This document shows positions 1 through 8,628 of a stretch of DNA of 64,000 nt, one piece after another. The position numbers and the translations under genes were made by a program. The notes beneath the pieces are model-generated. The model was not told where the DNA came from, did no database searches, and saw only the letters and a program-made list of their open reading frames with translations. Numbering within the stretch: position 1 is the stretch's first letter; every line of letters begins with the position of its first letter. Source of the stretch: Fulvimarina manganoxydans (GTDB lineage Bacteria > Pseudomonadota > Alphaproteobacteria > Rhizobiales > Rhizobiaceae); NCBI RefSeq assembly GCF_900176465.1, contig NZ_FWXR01000019.1, forward strand, positions 1 through 64,000, in the 5' to 3' direction.

Positions 1-1
1 G

Positions 2-82
2 AAAGTCGCAATCATCGCCGTCGCCAGAAAGCTTCTCACCGTCCTCAACGCCATGCAGAGAGACAAAAAGGCCTTCGCATGA
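2..82 (+). CDS. IS110-family transposase, C-terminal fragment (runs off the left edge)
   Basis: The frame open from base 2 reads KVAIIAVARKLLTVLNAM and stops at 80-82 after 26 codons. This matches the conserved C-terminal tail of IS110/IS116/IS902-type transposases, whose second (transposase_20) domain ends in a similar 'K-x-A-x-x-A-x-A-R-K-L-L' helix. IS110 enzymes are DEDD recombinases that move the element without large terminal inverted repeats. Only the tail is inside the window, so it is unknown whether the copy is intact upstream. It marks the left border of the core gene block as a mobile-element junction. The call rests on a short motif. Confidence 0.65.
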   Translation, partial: KVAIIAVARKLLTVLNAMQRDKKAFA

Positions 83-530
83 ACACAGTTGCCATGCCGT
101 CACCATCCGAAGCGGTATTCCAGTCGAGGAAGACCAAGATAGAAAACCGCAATCGTTTGGGACTTTGAAGTGCGTGCGAGGCATGGGTCCCCGGCCTTGA
201 CGGGCCGAGGATGACGACCGGTTTCAACGCTTCGACCAATCGTCAGCCGTTTCCATATGCCGTAGTAGGACTCGAGCGTGATGCCGAAAGCTTGCATGAC
301 TTTTCGTATCACGGCTTCTGACAAACATCCGGTTAGAGTGAGCATGAGGACCAATCCTGTCGCGTTTCACTCTAACCGCGTTTTCGTCTTGCTCGCCTTC
401 AGGGCTCGTCATGGCAGGCTTCGCGTCAGTGCCTTGTGCTTGAACGGAGCCCGCTCTATCGCGCATCACCCGATGGCGATGAGTCGCCGCAGGGTTCGCG
501 GCAAAATGCAATGCGGCGAGGGATGAAGGC
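83..530. other. Non-coding region between the transposase tail and lnt, rich in palindromes
   Basis: No credible gene is seen. Three inverted structures are present: an 8-base imperfect palindrome (189-196 against 203-210, six-base loop), an imperfect one spanning about 276-315, and a perfect 12-bp inverted repeat (330-341 and 367-378). They resemble the short mosaic repeats that litter Hyphomicrobiales intergenic DNA, and the IS end may also lie here. The lnt promoter should lie in the last part, but no clear -35/-10 pair was found. Confidence 0.5.
330..378. repeat. Perfect 12-bp inverted repeat with 25-bp loop
   Basis: CGGTTAGAGTGA (330-341) is exactly reverse-complementary to TCACTCTAACCG (367-378). 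It lies between the IS110 tail and lnt and has no T-tract, so it is not a standard terminator. It may be part of an intergenic repeat or an IS end. Confidence 0.6.
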
Positions 531-2213
531 GTGAAGACGATGGGCAGCGCGGAGCGGGGACACAGCGCGGGACGGGGCGCTCGGCGGACGTCCCTGTTCG
601 AGGCGCTGGCCGGGCGCATCATGCTGGCCAGCGGCTGGCGCCGAGCGCTTCTGGCGGCTCTTTCCGGCGCCATCGCGACCCTCGGCTTGCCGCCCTTCGA
701 CATTCCCCTTGCCGGCTTCATCGCCTTTCCGGTTCTCGTTTGGCTCCTCGATGGGCTGGGCCGCGATCCGGGGGCAGGCGCGCTCAAGCGTTTCGCCGCG
801 CCCTTCGCCATCGGCTGGACCTTCGGCTTCGGCTATTTCGTCGCTGGCCTGTGGTGGCTGGGCGCCGCGCTTCTCGTCGATGCAGGGAGCTTCGCCTGGT
901 TCCTGCCCTTTGCCGTTCTTGGCCTCCCGGCGATTTTGGCGATCTTTTTCGGACTGGCAGCCGCGCTCGCGCGTCTCGTCTGGTCCGACAGCGCCTGGCG
1001 CATTCTGGGGCTCGCCAGCGCCTTCGCTTTAGCGGAATGGGGGCGCGGCTTCGTCCTGACCGGCTTTCCCTGGAACGAGATTGGCCTCATCGCGCTCAGC
1101 CATCCGGTTTTGGTCCAGTCTGTCAGTCTCATGGGGCTTCAAGGGATCACGCTGCTTGCCGTTCTGATCTTTTCGACCCCCGCGATCCTTTCGGATCGGC
1201 GCGGACGATGGCCGGTCGCGGCGCTGGCGCTCGCCCTCGTCGTCGGCCAGATCGGCTATGGGATCTGGCGTCTTGACGCCCATCCACCGAGCGCGAGCGA
1301 GACTGTCGCCATCCGCATCGTGCAGCCCAATATCCGCCAGAGCCTCAAATGGAACGCGCAAGAGGCCGAGCGCAATTTCGAGAAGCTTCTTGAGCTTACG
1401 GCCATGCGCCCCGCTCCCGGCGAGGACGTCGTGGACAGCGAGACTCCGGCAGATGACCGCCGGACGCTGATCGTCTGGCCCGAGACCGCCTTTCCCTTCG
1501 TCCTGACCGATAGGCCGGACGCCCTCAACCGTCTGGCCGACACGCTCCAGCCGGGCGAGACACTGATCGGCGGCGCTGTACGGGTGGAGCGTTCGGAGGC
1601 CGACCGAGCGCGTTTCTATAATTCGATCTATGTGATCGACGATCAGGGCACGATCGTCGAGGCGGCCGACAAGCTGCATCTCGTGCCCTTCGGCGAATAT
1701 CTGCCCTTCCAAGACCTTTTGGAAAGTTGGGGCGTCTCCAATCTCGTCCAGATGCCGGGCGGCTTCTCCGCTGGCGCCTCGCGCCGAGCGGTGGAACTCG
1801 CGGGCGCACCCTCTTTCCTCCCCTTGATCTGCTACGAGATCATTTTTCCGGACGAGATCACCCTCGAAGATCCGGCCCCTGGCTTCATCCTGAATGTCAC
1901 GAACGACGCCTGGTACGGCGAAACGCCTGGCCCCTATCAGCATCTGCGAATGGCGCAAGTGACAGCCGTCGCCCTCGGTCTTCCCCTGATTCGAGCTGCC
2001 AATACGGGCATTTCCGTTGTCGACGACGCCCTTGGGCGCGAGCGCTCGGGCCTTGGCCTCGGCGCGACCGGAACGATCGATCTCGCCCTGCCGACCGAGA
2101 CCATCGACACTCCCTATCGGCGCCACGGCGCGCTGCTTTTTTGGGGGCTTTGGTGCGTCTTCACTCTCCTTTCTGTGGTTTTTCGGCTAGATTTGCGCCC
2201 TCGGATCGATTGA
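531..2213 (+). CDS. lnt: Apolipoprotein N-acyltransferase
   Basis: Inner-membrane enzyme that transfers the third acyl chain from phospholipid to the N-terminal Cys of apolipoproteins, the last step of lipoprotein maturation. The 560-residue product has a hydrophobic N-terminal half (several membrane segments, about residues 35-265) and a periplasmic nitrilase-like domain. The three catalytic residues are recognisable: Glu318 in LIVWPETAFPF, Lys381 in DKLHLVPFGEYLPF and Cys434 in LICYEIIFP. The start is a GTG at 531; the first 25 or so residues are basic and poorly conserved, so a later start is possible. An XRE regulator gene and metK follow on the same strand, an order common in Hyphomicrobiales. 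Confidence 0.95.
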   Translation: MKTMGSAERGHSAGRGARRTSLFEALAGRIMLASGWRRALLAALSGAIATLGLPPFDIPLAGFIAFPVLVWLLDGLGRDPGAGALKRFAAPFAIGWTFGFGYFVAGLWWLGAALLVDAGSFAWFLPFAVLGLPAILAIFFGLAAALARLVWSDSAWRILGLASAFALAEWGRGFVLTGFPWNEIGLIALSHPVLVQSVSLMGLQGITLLAVLIFSTPAILSDRRGRWPVAALALALVVGQIGYGIWRLDAHPPSASETVAIRIVQPNIRQSLKWNAQEAERNFEKLLELTAMRPAPGEDVVDSETPADDRRTLIVWPETAFPFVLTDRPDALNRLADTLQPGETLIGGAVRVERSEADRARFYNSIYVIDDQGTIVEAADKLHLVPFGEYLPFQDLLESWGVSNLVQMPGGFSAGASRRAVELAGAPSFLPLICYEIIFPDEITLEDPAPGFILNVTNDAWYGETPGPYQHLRMAQVTAVALGLPLIRAANTGISVVDDALGRERSGLGLGATGTIDLALPTETIDTPYRRHGALLFWGLWCVFTLLSVVFRLDLRPRID

Positions 2214-2364
2214 CAGTTCTGTTGAGCGGAGCCTACGCCGATAGAGGACCGCCGTTTGGCGCGCATGGATGGATCCCCGTGTTCCCGCCAGCCGGTTGCT
2301 CGTCGAGCCAGCCGGGTCTTTGAGGTCTCGGGCTTTGTAAGCAGCGCATTCGGAAGGGCGAGCG

Positions 2365-2790
2365 ATGCAGGTGAACAAGAAGAAGCCGAATCCGATCGAC
2401 ACCCATGTCGGTTCGCGTGTCCGGCTTCGGCGCACGATGCTTGGCCTCAGCCAGGAAAAGCTCGGCGAGGCGCTCGGGATCACCTTCCAGCAGGTCCAGA
2501 AATACGAAAAGGGATCGAACCGGATCGGCGCCAGCCGGCTGCAACGCATCTCCGAAGTCCTGAACGTGCCGGTGTCCTTCTTCTTCGAGGATGCCCCCTC
2601 CAGCGGCCAGCCGACGCCGGGCTTCGCCGAATCCTCCGGCGGCGACTATGTCGTCGACTTCCTGTCCTCGTCGGAAGGCCTTCAGTTGAACCGGGCCTTC
2701 GTCAAGATCTCTGATCCCAAGGTTCGCCGCCGCGTAGTCGAATTGGTGCGCAGCCTTGCCGAAGAGGAAGAGGCGGGCGACGAGGGGTGA
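2365..2790 (+). CDS. XRE-family helix-turn-helix regulator next to metK
   Basis: A 141-residue protein with an N-terminal Cro/C1-type HTH (about residues 14-70; [20 protein letters not shown] covers the two DNA-binding helices) and a C-terminal tail without a recognisable sensor domain. Such proteins bind DNA as dimers. The ATG at 2365 follows a GGAAGGG ribosome-binding-like stretch. This small regulator sits between lnt and metK in many Hyphomicrobiales, which suggests a conserved but here unproven link to metK or methionine/SAM physiology. It lies 151 bp after lnt and 334 bp before metK. Confidence 0.85.
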   Translation: MQVNKKKPNPIDTHVGSRVRLRRTMLGLSQEKLGEALGITFQQVQKYEKGSNRIGASRLQRISEVLNVPVSFFFEDAPSSGQPTPGFAESSGGDYVVDFLSSSEGLQLNRAFVKISDPKVRRRVVELVRSLAEEEEAGDEG

Positions 2791-3124
2791 GGCTGCCGCC
2801 CGCCTGCGTTACCGGTTTCCATTTCAAGGCTTTTTCATCACACCGACAGACAGGCGCCGTCGTCACCTTGACGACGGCGACGTTATCGCCTTCAAGGCAC
2901 CTCACTTGACGATGGGGCCGCTGCTGGCGGCGTCCGACAGCGGTTTCGTCTTTCAAAGGAACCGTGTTGGGACCAGGCGAAGCCCTCTCGTCCTGAAGTC
3001 CGGGCCATTTCCAAGGACCCGTCCGGACTTCGGTCTGAAGGCATCCGATGGATCGCATCGCCGGCATGGATTTCCAGCCCGCAGCGGGGGCGATCTGCTC
3101 AACCGCAAGGGAGCATATACGAAT
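2791..3124 (+). promoter_or_regulatory. Long structured leader upstream of metK
   Basis: A 334-nt stretch without a gene. It holds a perfect 11-bp hairpin with a 3-nt loop (CGCCGTCGTCA 2855-2865, TGACGACGGCG 2869-2879) and a perfect 9-bp hairpin with a 19-nt loop (GAAGTCCGG 2995-3003, CCGGACTTC 3023-3031). A TTGAC box at 2906-2910 between them could be part of a promoter. Neither stem is followed by a T-tract. I could not match the leader to the SAM-II, SAM-V or SAM/SAH riboswitch consensus by eye. Regulation is inferred only from length and structure. Confidence 0.4.
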
Positions 3125-4393
3125 ATGGCGCATGCCAATTACGTCTTCACGAGCGAAAGCGTCTCGGAAGGTCATCCGGACAAGGTCTGCGATCGGATTT
3201 CGGACGAGATCGTCGATCTCGTCTATCGCGAGGCCCGCAAGGCCGGCGTCGATCCCTGGTCGGTGCGCGTGGCCTGCGAGACCCTGGCGACGACGAACCG
3301 CGTCGTGATCGCCGGCGAGGTTCGCCTGCCGCCTTCGCTGATGAAGCAGGACACCAAGTCCGACAAGATGGTGGTCAATGCGGGCCGTATCCGCTCGGCC
3401 GCGCGCCGCGCCATTCGCGATATCGGCTATGAGCAGGACGGCTTCCATTGGAAGACTGCCAAGATCGACGTCCTGCTTCATTCCCAATCCGCCGACATCG
3501 CGCAAGGGGTCGACAAGGCCCATGAGGTGCGTGACCAGGACGGGGTGAACGAGATCGCCGAAGGCGCGGGCGACCAGGGCATCATGTTCGGTTTCGCCTG
3601 CCGCGAGACGCCGGAATTGATGCCGGCGCCGATCTATTACGCCCACAAGATCCTCGAGACTCTGTCGACGGCCCGCAAGGCGGGCGAGGGCGATGTGGCA
3701 AAGCTCGGCCCCGATGCCAAGAGCCAGGTCTCAATCCGCTATGAGAACGGCGTGCCGGTCGAGGCAACATCGATCGTCCTGTCCACCCAGCATGTGGACG
3801 AGAGCTGGGATTCGAAGAAGGTCCGCGAGGTCGTCGAGCCCTATATCCGCGAAGCCATGGGCGATCTTCCGATTGCCGACGATTGCGTCTGGTACATCAA
3901 CCCGACCGGCAAGTTCGTCATCGGCGGACCGGATGGCGACGCGGGTCTGACGGGACGCAAGATCATTGTCGACACCTATGGCGGCGCGGCGCCCCACGGC
4001 GGCGGTGCCTTCTCCGGCAAGGATACGACCAAGGTCGATCGCTCGGCCGCCTATATGGCCCGCTATCTCGCCAAGAATGTCGTCGCCGCCAAGCTGGCCG
4101 ATCGCTGCACGATCCAGCTGGCCTACGCGATCGGCGTCGCCCAGCCGGTCGCTGTCTATGTCGATCTCGACGGGACCGGCGCCGACGTCACCGAAAGCGA
4201 GATTGAAAAGGCGATTCGTGCGACCGTCGATTTGTCGCCGACCGGCATTCGCCGCCATCTCGACCTCAACAAGCCGATCTATGGCAAGACGGCCGCCTAT
4301 GGGCATTTCGGCCGTAAGCCGGGCCGCGACGGCTCCTTCTCCTGGGAAAAGACCGATCTCGTCGCCAAGCTGAAAGCCGCTCTCAAGGGCTGA
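3125..4393 (+). CDS. metK: S-adenosylmethionine synthase
   Basis: Makes S-adenosylmethionine from ATP and methionine in the cytosol. The ATG at 3125 begins [20 protein letters not shown], the family's typical N-terminus with the ATP-binding SEGHPDK motif. The glycine-rich P-loop-like [15 protein letters not shown] and the [10 protein letters not shown] motif follow further on. At 422 residues it is slightly longer than the E. coli enzyme (384), as in other alphaproteobacteria. The frame stays open upstream to 2756 but that part is leader, not protein. trmB follows after 99 bp. Confidence 0.97.
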   Translation: MAHANYVFTSESVSEGHPDKVCDRISDEIVDLVYREARKAGVDPWSVRVACETLATTNRVVIAGEVRLPPSLMKQDTKSDKMVVNAGRIRSAARRAIRDIGYEQDGFHWKTAKIDVLLHSQSADIAQGVDKAHEVRDQDGVNEIAEGAGDQGIMFGFACRETPELMPAPIYYAHKILETLSTARKAGEGDVAKLGPDAKSQVSIRYENGVPVEATSIVLSTQHVDESWDSKKVREVVEPYIREAMGDLPIADDCVWYINPTGKFVIGGPDGDAGLTGRKIIVDTYGGAAPHGGGAFSGKDTTKVDRSAAYMARYLAKNVVAAKLADRCTIQLAYAIGVAQPVAVYVDLDGTGADVTESEIEKAIRATVDLSPTGIRRHLDLNKPIYGKTAAYGHFGRKPGRDGSFSWEKTDLVAKLKAALKG

Positions 4394-4492
4394 TCGAGCG
4401 GCACCCCTTTTCGACACTTTGCACGCCGGGCCTTTCAGGGTCCGGCGTCGCCTTTTCCGCCACCGGCTTTTCGCATTCTCGAAGGTCTCGTC

Positions 4493-5194
4493 ATGACCGA
4501 GCACGACCATCCGACCCGCCAGAGGGAGGCCTTTTTCGGCCGGCTGAAAGGACCGCGCCTGCGCGATCGCCAGCAGAGCCTCGTCGACGAGCTTCTGCCC
4601 AGGCTAACCGTCGATCTCTCAAACCCCGCCCCGGACGATCTGAGCGCTCTCTTCGATGGGCGGGTCGATGGCGTGCGTCTCGAAATCGGCTTTGGCGGCG
4701 GAGAGCATCTCCACCACGAATCGGGCCGCCATCCGAATATGGGCTTCATCGGTGTCGAGCCGTTCCTGAACGGCATGGCGAAGATGCTGGTCGCGCTGGA
4801 CGAAGCGCCGCGGCCCAATCTGCGTCTCTTTGACGACGACGCGACGCTCCTTCTCGACTGGCTGCCCGAGGCGAGCCTGTCCGGCATCGACCTGTTCTAT
4901 CCCGATCCCTGGCCGAAGAAGCGCCATTTCAAGCGCCGCTTCGTTAATCAACGCAATCTCGACCGTTTTGCCCGGGTCTTGAAGCCGGGGGCGCCCTTTC
5001 GCTTTGCCTCCGACATCGACACCTATCTGAATTGGACGCTTCTTCATTGCCGCGACCATGCCGATTTCGAATGGCCGGCGAGCGGGCCGGACGATTGGCA
5101 TCTGCCTTACGAGGGCTGGCCGGGAACGCGTTATGAAGCGAAGGCCAAGAGGGAAGGGCGCCGGCCTGCCTATCTGACGTTCCGACGCCGTTGA
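4493..5194 (+). CDS. trmB: tRNA (guanine-N7-)-methyltransferase
   Basis: Uses SAM to methylate N7 of G46 in tRNA variable loops. The 233-residue protein has the Rossmann SAM-binding motif [10 protein letters not shown] (about residues 63-72), the family-specific [10 protein letters not shown] catalytic/substrate motif (about 138-147) and a C-terminal [13 protein letters not shown] segment typical of TrmB. The ATG at 4493 gives a normal length. It sits directly after metK, which makes its cofactor; the spacing of 99 bp allows co-transcription. Confidence 0.95.
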   Translation: MTEHDHPTRQREAFFGRLKGPRLRDRQQSLVDELLPRLTVDLSNPAPDDLSALFDGRVDGVRLEIGFGGGEHLHHESGRHPNMGFIGVEPFLNGMAKMLVALDEAPRPNLRLFDDDATLLLDWLPEASLSGIDLFYPDPWPKKRHFKRRFVNQRNLDRFARVLKPGAPFRFASDIDTYLNWTLLHCRDHADFEWPASGPDDWHLPYEGWPGTRYEAKAKREGRRPAYLTFRRR

Positions 5195-5279
5195 TCGGCG
5201 CGTCGTCGAGATTGCCCAATCGGGATCGTTTTCCAGTTCCTGCGTGGCCACTTGTGCTCTGAGAGGCGCGAGTCATGGC

Positions 5280-5308
5280 TTGAATTGGGAAGCAAGACGG
5301 CGTATATC
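5280..5308 (+). promoter_or_regulatory. Sigma-70-type promoter for the rimP-nusA operon
   Basis: TTGAAT (5280-5285) and TATATC (5303-5308) are separated by exactly 17 bp, a good housekeeping promoter match. A transcript starting near 5315 would pass through the hairpin/T-tract at 5339-5374 before reaching rimP at 5440. Confidence 0.6.
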
Positions 5309-5338
5309 GACATCATCTTCTCAACGATGGTTTTCGTG

Positions 5339-5374
5339 AGAGTGGGTCCCCAAAGGTCCCGCTCTTTTTTGTTT
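5339..5374 (+). terminator. Intrinsic terminator/attenuator in the rimP leader
   Basis: A stem pairs 5339-5349 with 5355-5365 (ten pairs including one G-T, with one T-T mismatch), closing a five-base loop, and runs straight into TTTTTT then GTTT. It lies downstream of the promoter at 5280-5308 and 65 bp upstream of rimP, so it would terminate the operon's own transcript unless antiterminated. The 11-mer TTTCGTGAGAG occurs at 5332-5342, overlapping the stem's start, and again at 5386-5396, so an alternative pairing is conceivable. It is too far from trmB (145 bp) to be clearly its terminator. Confidence 0.7.
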
Positions 5375-5439
5375 GCGACGACCATTTCGTGAGAGCGTCA
5401 TCGATAGCGGGCCGCAAGTGGCCCACATAAAACGAACGG

Positions 5440-6084
5440 GTGAGCGTCATCGCAACGAGCGAGCGGATCGTCAAAGAGCAGGGACTGGAGGCGAAAGTCG
5501 CCGAGATCATCGAGCCGGCGATCGAGCAGATCGGCTATCGGCTGGTCCGCGTCAGGATCTCCGGCATGAACGGCATGACCCTTCAGATCATGGCCGAGCG
5601 ACCGGACGGTACCATGACGGTCGAGGGATGCGAGGAAGTTTCGCGCGCCATCTCGCCGGTCCTCGATGTGGAAGACCCGATCGACAAGGCCTATCACCTG
5701 GAAGTCTCGTCGCCCGGCATCGACCGGCCGCTCGTGCGCCATTCCGATTTTGAGACCTGGGCCGGCTTCCTCATGAAGCTCGAGACCTCCCGCCTCGTAG
5801 GTGAGCGCAAGCGCTTTCGCGGTAAGGTCGTCAAGGTCGAACCCAATCAGATCACGATCGATCGCGATCAGCCGGCCTATGGCGAGCCGGCTTCGGCCGT
5901 CATCCCCCTCGATGCCATTGCCGAGGCCCGGCTCATTCTCACCGACGAATTGATCGAAGCCTCGCTCAAGGCCGACAAGGCGCGGCGCAAGGCGCTCGCC
6001 GCCGAAGGTGCGTCGGATGAAGACGAGAGCGATGACGAGGCCGCGACGGCCGACGATCGAACGGGCGCAAGCCGCCCCCATTGA
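5440..6084 (+). CDS. rimP: Ribosome maturation factor RimP
   Basis: Binds the 30S subunit during late maturation. The 214-residue product starts with GTG ([20 protein letters not shown]) and contains the RimP N-domain motif [11 protein letters not shown] (about residues 86-96) and the C-terminal Sm-like barrel. The C-terminus carries an acidic extension ([14 protein letters not shown]) common in alphaproteobacterial RimP. It heads the rimP-nusA-ylxR-infB cluster; nusA begins 121 bp downstream. Confidence 0.93.
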   Translation: MSVIATSERIVKEQGLEAKVAEIIEPAIEQIGYRLVRVRISGMNGMTLQIMAERPDGTMTVEGCEEVSRAISPVLDVEDPIDKAYHLEVSSPGIDRPLVRHSDFETWAGFLMKLETSRLVGERKRFRGKVVKVEPNQITIDRDQPAYGEPASAVIPLDAIAEARLILTDELIEASLKADKARRKALAAEGASDEDESDDEAATADDRTGASRPH

Positions 6085-6205
6085 ACACGTCGCTTTGCGG
6101 CTTGGATCGCCCCGAACCGGGCGGGCCGCAGACGACAAACGCATTTCGAGAAAGCGGACGCCCCGTCACGAGACAAGGGAGCGGACCCGATCGGAGGACA
6201 AACCC

Positions 6206-7816
6206 ATGGCAGTCAGTGCGAATAGGCTGGAGCTTCTGCAGATCGCCGACGCCGTCGCGCGCGAGAAGACGATCGATCGCGAGATCGTCATCGAGGCGAT
6301 GGCCGATGCGATTCAGAAGGCGGCCCGCAGCCGCTACGGCCAGGAGACCAATATTCGCTGCGACATCAACACCAAGACCGGTGAGATGAAGCTGCAGCGC
6401 CTGCTCGAGGTCGTCGAGCATGTGGAGGATCCGGCCCGCCAGATCTATCTGGAGCTCGCTCGCGACAAGAACCCCGACGCCGAGCCGGGCGACTTCATCG
6501 CCGAGCAGCTGCCGCCGATGGATTTCGGCCGAATCGCCGCACAGTCAGCCAAGCAGGTCATCGTGCAGAAGGTGCGCGAGGCCGAGCGCGATCGCCAATA
6601 TGACGAGTTCAAGGACCGGGTCGGCGAGATCATCAATGGCGCGGTCAAGCGCGTGGAATATGGCAATGTGATCGTCGATCTCGGCCGCGGCGAGGCGATC
6701 ATCCGCCGCGACGAGCAGATCCCGCGCGAGCTCTTCCGTCCTGGCGACCGCGTCCGCGCCTATGTCTATGACGTGCGCCGCGAGCCGCGTGGGCCGCAGA
6801 TCTTCCTGTCGCGCACCCATCCCCAGTTCATGGCCAAGCTCTTCCAGATGGAAGTGCCGGAAATCTATGACGGGGTCATCACCATCAAGGCGGTCGCCCG
6901 CGATCCGGGCTCGCGCGCCAAGATCGCCGTCATCTCCTCCGACTCGTCCGTCGATCCGGTCGGCGCCTGCGTCGGTATGCGCGGTTCGCGCGTTCAGGCG
7001 GTGGTCGGTGAGCTCCAGGGCGAGAAGATCGACATCATTCCCTGGTCGCCTGATGCGGCCTCCTTCATCGTCAACGCGCTTCAGCCGGCGGAAGTCGCCA
7101 AGGTCGTGCTCGACGAGGATGCCGAGCGCATCGAAGTCGTGGTGCCGGACGATCAGCTGTCGCTCGCCATCGGTCGGCGCGGCCAGAATGTGCGCCTCGC
7201 CTCGCAGCTGACCGGCTGGGATATCGACATCCTGACGGAGGAGGAGGAGTCCCAGCGCCGTCAGAAGGAATTCACCGAGCGCTCCGACATTTTCATGCAG
7301 GCGCTCAATGTCGACGAGATGGTCGGCCAGCTTCTCGCCTCGGAAGGCTTTGCGAGCGTTGAAGAAGTTGCCTATGTTGATGCCGACGAGGTGTCGTCGA
7401 TCGAAGGCTTCGACGAGGACACCGCGGCCGAAATTCAGGAGCGTGCCCGCGAATATCTCGATCGGCGCGAAGCTGAATTCGACGCTAAGCGCGTGTCCCT
7501 CGGCGTATCGGACGATCTGCGCGAGATTGCGGGGCTAACGACGCCGATGCTGGTGGCGTTGGGCGAGGATGGCGTGAAGTCGCTGGACGATTTCGCCGGT
7601 TGCGCCGTCGACGATCTGGTTGGCTGGACCGAGCGCAAGAATGGCGAGACCCAGCGATTCGAGGGAGCTCTGTCGGGCTTCGACGTAAGCCGAGCCGATG
7701 CCGAGCAGATGATTTTGTCCGCCCGTCTGAAGGCCGGCTGGATCGAAGAAGAGCCGCCGGTCGAAGACGAGGTCGAGAGTGACGGTGAGGGTGAGACCGA
7801 ACCGATGGACGCCTGA
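6206..7816 (+). CDS. nusA: Transcription termination/antitermination factor NusA
   Basis: Binds RNA polymerase and nascent RNA and controls pausing, termination and antitermination. The product of 536 residues has the N-terminal RNAP-binding domain, an S1 domain (about 135-200), two KH domains (containing [11 protein letters not shown] and [20 protein letters not shown]) and C-terminal helix-hairpin-helix repeats ending in an acidic tail. The ATG at 6206 is preceded by GGAGGA (6193-6198), which decides the start; the frame is open further upstream. The ylxR-like gene starts 2 bp after the stop. Confidence 0.96.
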   Translation: MAVSANRLELLQIADAVAREKTIDREIVIEAMADAIQKAARSRYGQETNIRCDINTKTGEMKLQRLLEVVEHVEDPARQIYLELARDKNPDAEPGDFIAEQLPPMDFGRIAAQSAKQVIVQKVREAERDRQYDEFKDRVGEIINGAVKRVEYGNVIVDLGRGEAIIRRDEQIPRELFRPGDRVRAYVYDVRREPRGPQIFLSRTHPQFMAKLFQMEVPEIYDGVITIKAVARDPGSRAKIAVISSDSSVDPVGACVGMRGSRVQAVVGELQGEKIDIIPWSPDAASFIVNALQPAEVAKVVLDEDAERIEVVVPDDQLSLAIGRRGQNVRLASQLTGWDIDILTEEEESQRRQKEFTERSDIFMQALNVDEMVGQLLASEGFASVEEVAYVDADEVSSIEGFDEDTAAEIQERAREYLDRREAEFDAKRVSLGVSDDLREIAGLTTPMLVALGEDGVKSLDDFAGCAVDDLVGWTERKNGETQRFEGALSGFDVSRADAEQMILSARLKAGWIEEEPPVEDEVESDGEGETEPMDA

Positions 7817-7818
7817 CC

Positions 7819-8538
7819 GTGCCCCGGCACGTAAAGGCGATCATGGGCGAAGGCCCTGGCCGGACCGAAGAGGAATGGGAGAATGACGGAGCGGAGGTGA
7901 ACGACCGCAGCTGTATCGTCAGCCGGGAGCGGATGGACCCGGAACGGCTCATCCGCTTCGTCCGGGGGCCGGACGGCACTGTGGTTCCCGATCTGAAGCG
8001 TCGTCTTCCGGGCCGGGGAGCGCATGTGCGGCTCGACCGGCGGGCGGTGGACGAGGCGATGAAGCGTCGCCTGTTCGCGAGAGCCTTTCGGGCGGAGGTG
8101 ACGGGCCCGGCCGATCTGGGGGGGCTGGTCGACGAGCTCCTCGCCAAGGCCGCCCTCGGTGCTCTCGGCTTGGCGCGTAAAGCGGGGCAGGTGGCGACCG
8201 GTTCGTCCAAGGTCGAGGCCTCGGTGCGGCAAGGAAAGGGGCTTCTCGTTCTCCACGCCAAAGAGGCGGCCGAGGACGGCAGGCGTAAGATTGCAGCGGC
8301 GCGCACGGTCGCCGCTGCGGAAGGATTTAACGTTCCTGCCATCGATCCATTCTCCGGAGCGGAAATGGATTTGGCACTGGGTGGGGGGAATGTGATACAT
8401 GCGGCGATCCTTGCCGGGGATGCAGGCTCGTTCGCTGTCAGGCGCCTTTCGGCGCTCATCGAATACAGGGGCGAGAGCTCCGGGCAGGATTTGGCGAGCG
8501 CCGAGGAGGCGCTGATGCGAGGTCCCGCGATGAAATAG
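7819..8538 (+). CDS. RNA-binding protein, YlxR (DUF448) domain fused to an L7Ae-like domain
   Basis: A 239-residue protein with an N-terminal YlxR domain (about residues 28-95; RSCIVSRERMDPERLIRFVR) and a C-terminal L7Ae/L30e-like domain (about 110-205; KAALGALGLARKAGQVATGS). YlxR proteins bind nucleic acid and are encoded between nusA and infB in most bacteria; the fusion to L7Ae is usual in alphaproteobacteria. The start is GTG at 7819, two bases after the nusA stop; an ATG at 7843 is an alternative. Exact RNA target unknown. Confidence 0.85.
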   Translation: MPRHVKAIMGEGPGRTEEEWENDGAEVNDRSCIVSRERMDPERLIRFVRGPDGTVVPDLKRRLPGRGAHVRLDRRAVDEAMKRRLFARAFRAEVTGPADLGGLVDELLAKAALGALGLARKAGQVATGSSKVEASVRQGKGLLVLHAKEAAEDGRRKIAAARTVAAAEGFNVPAIDPFSGAEMDLALGGGNVIHAAILAGDAGSFAVRRLSALIEYRGESSGQDLASAEEALMRGPAMK

Positions 8539-8628
8539 GCAAACGATCGGGAACGCGCCGATGGCGACGCGATTTCCCCGGAACGAACGAGCACGGCAAA
8601 GCGACCCGTGCAGGAAGCGGAAACGTAG

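Noticed and set aside
2855-3031. SAM-II or other known SAM riboswitch before metK
   Set aside because: The stems do not show the loop and pseudoknot sequences I know for these classes; kept only as an unassigned structured leader.
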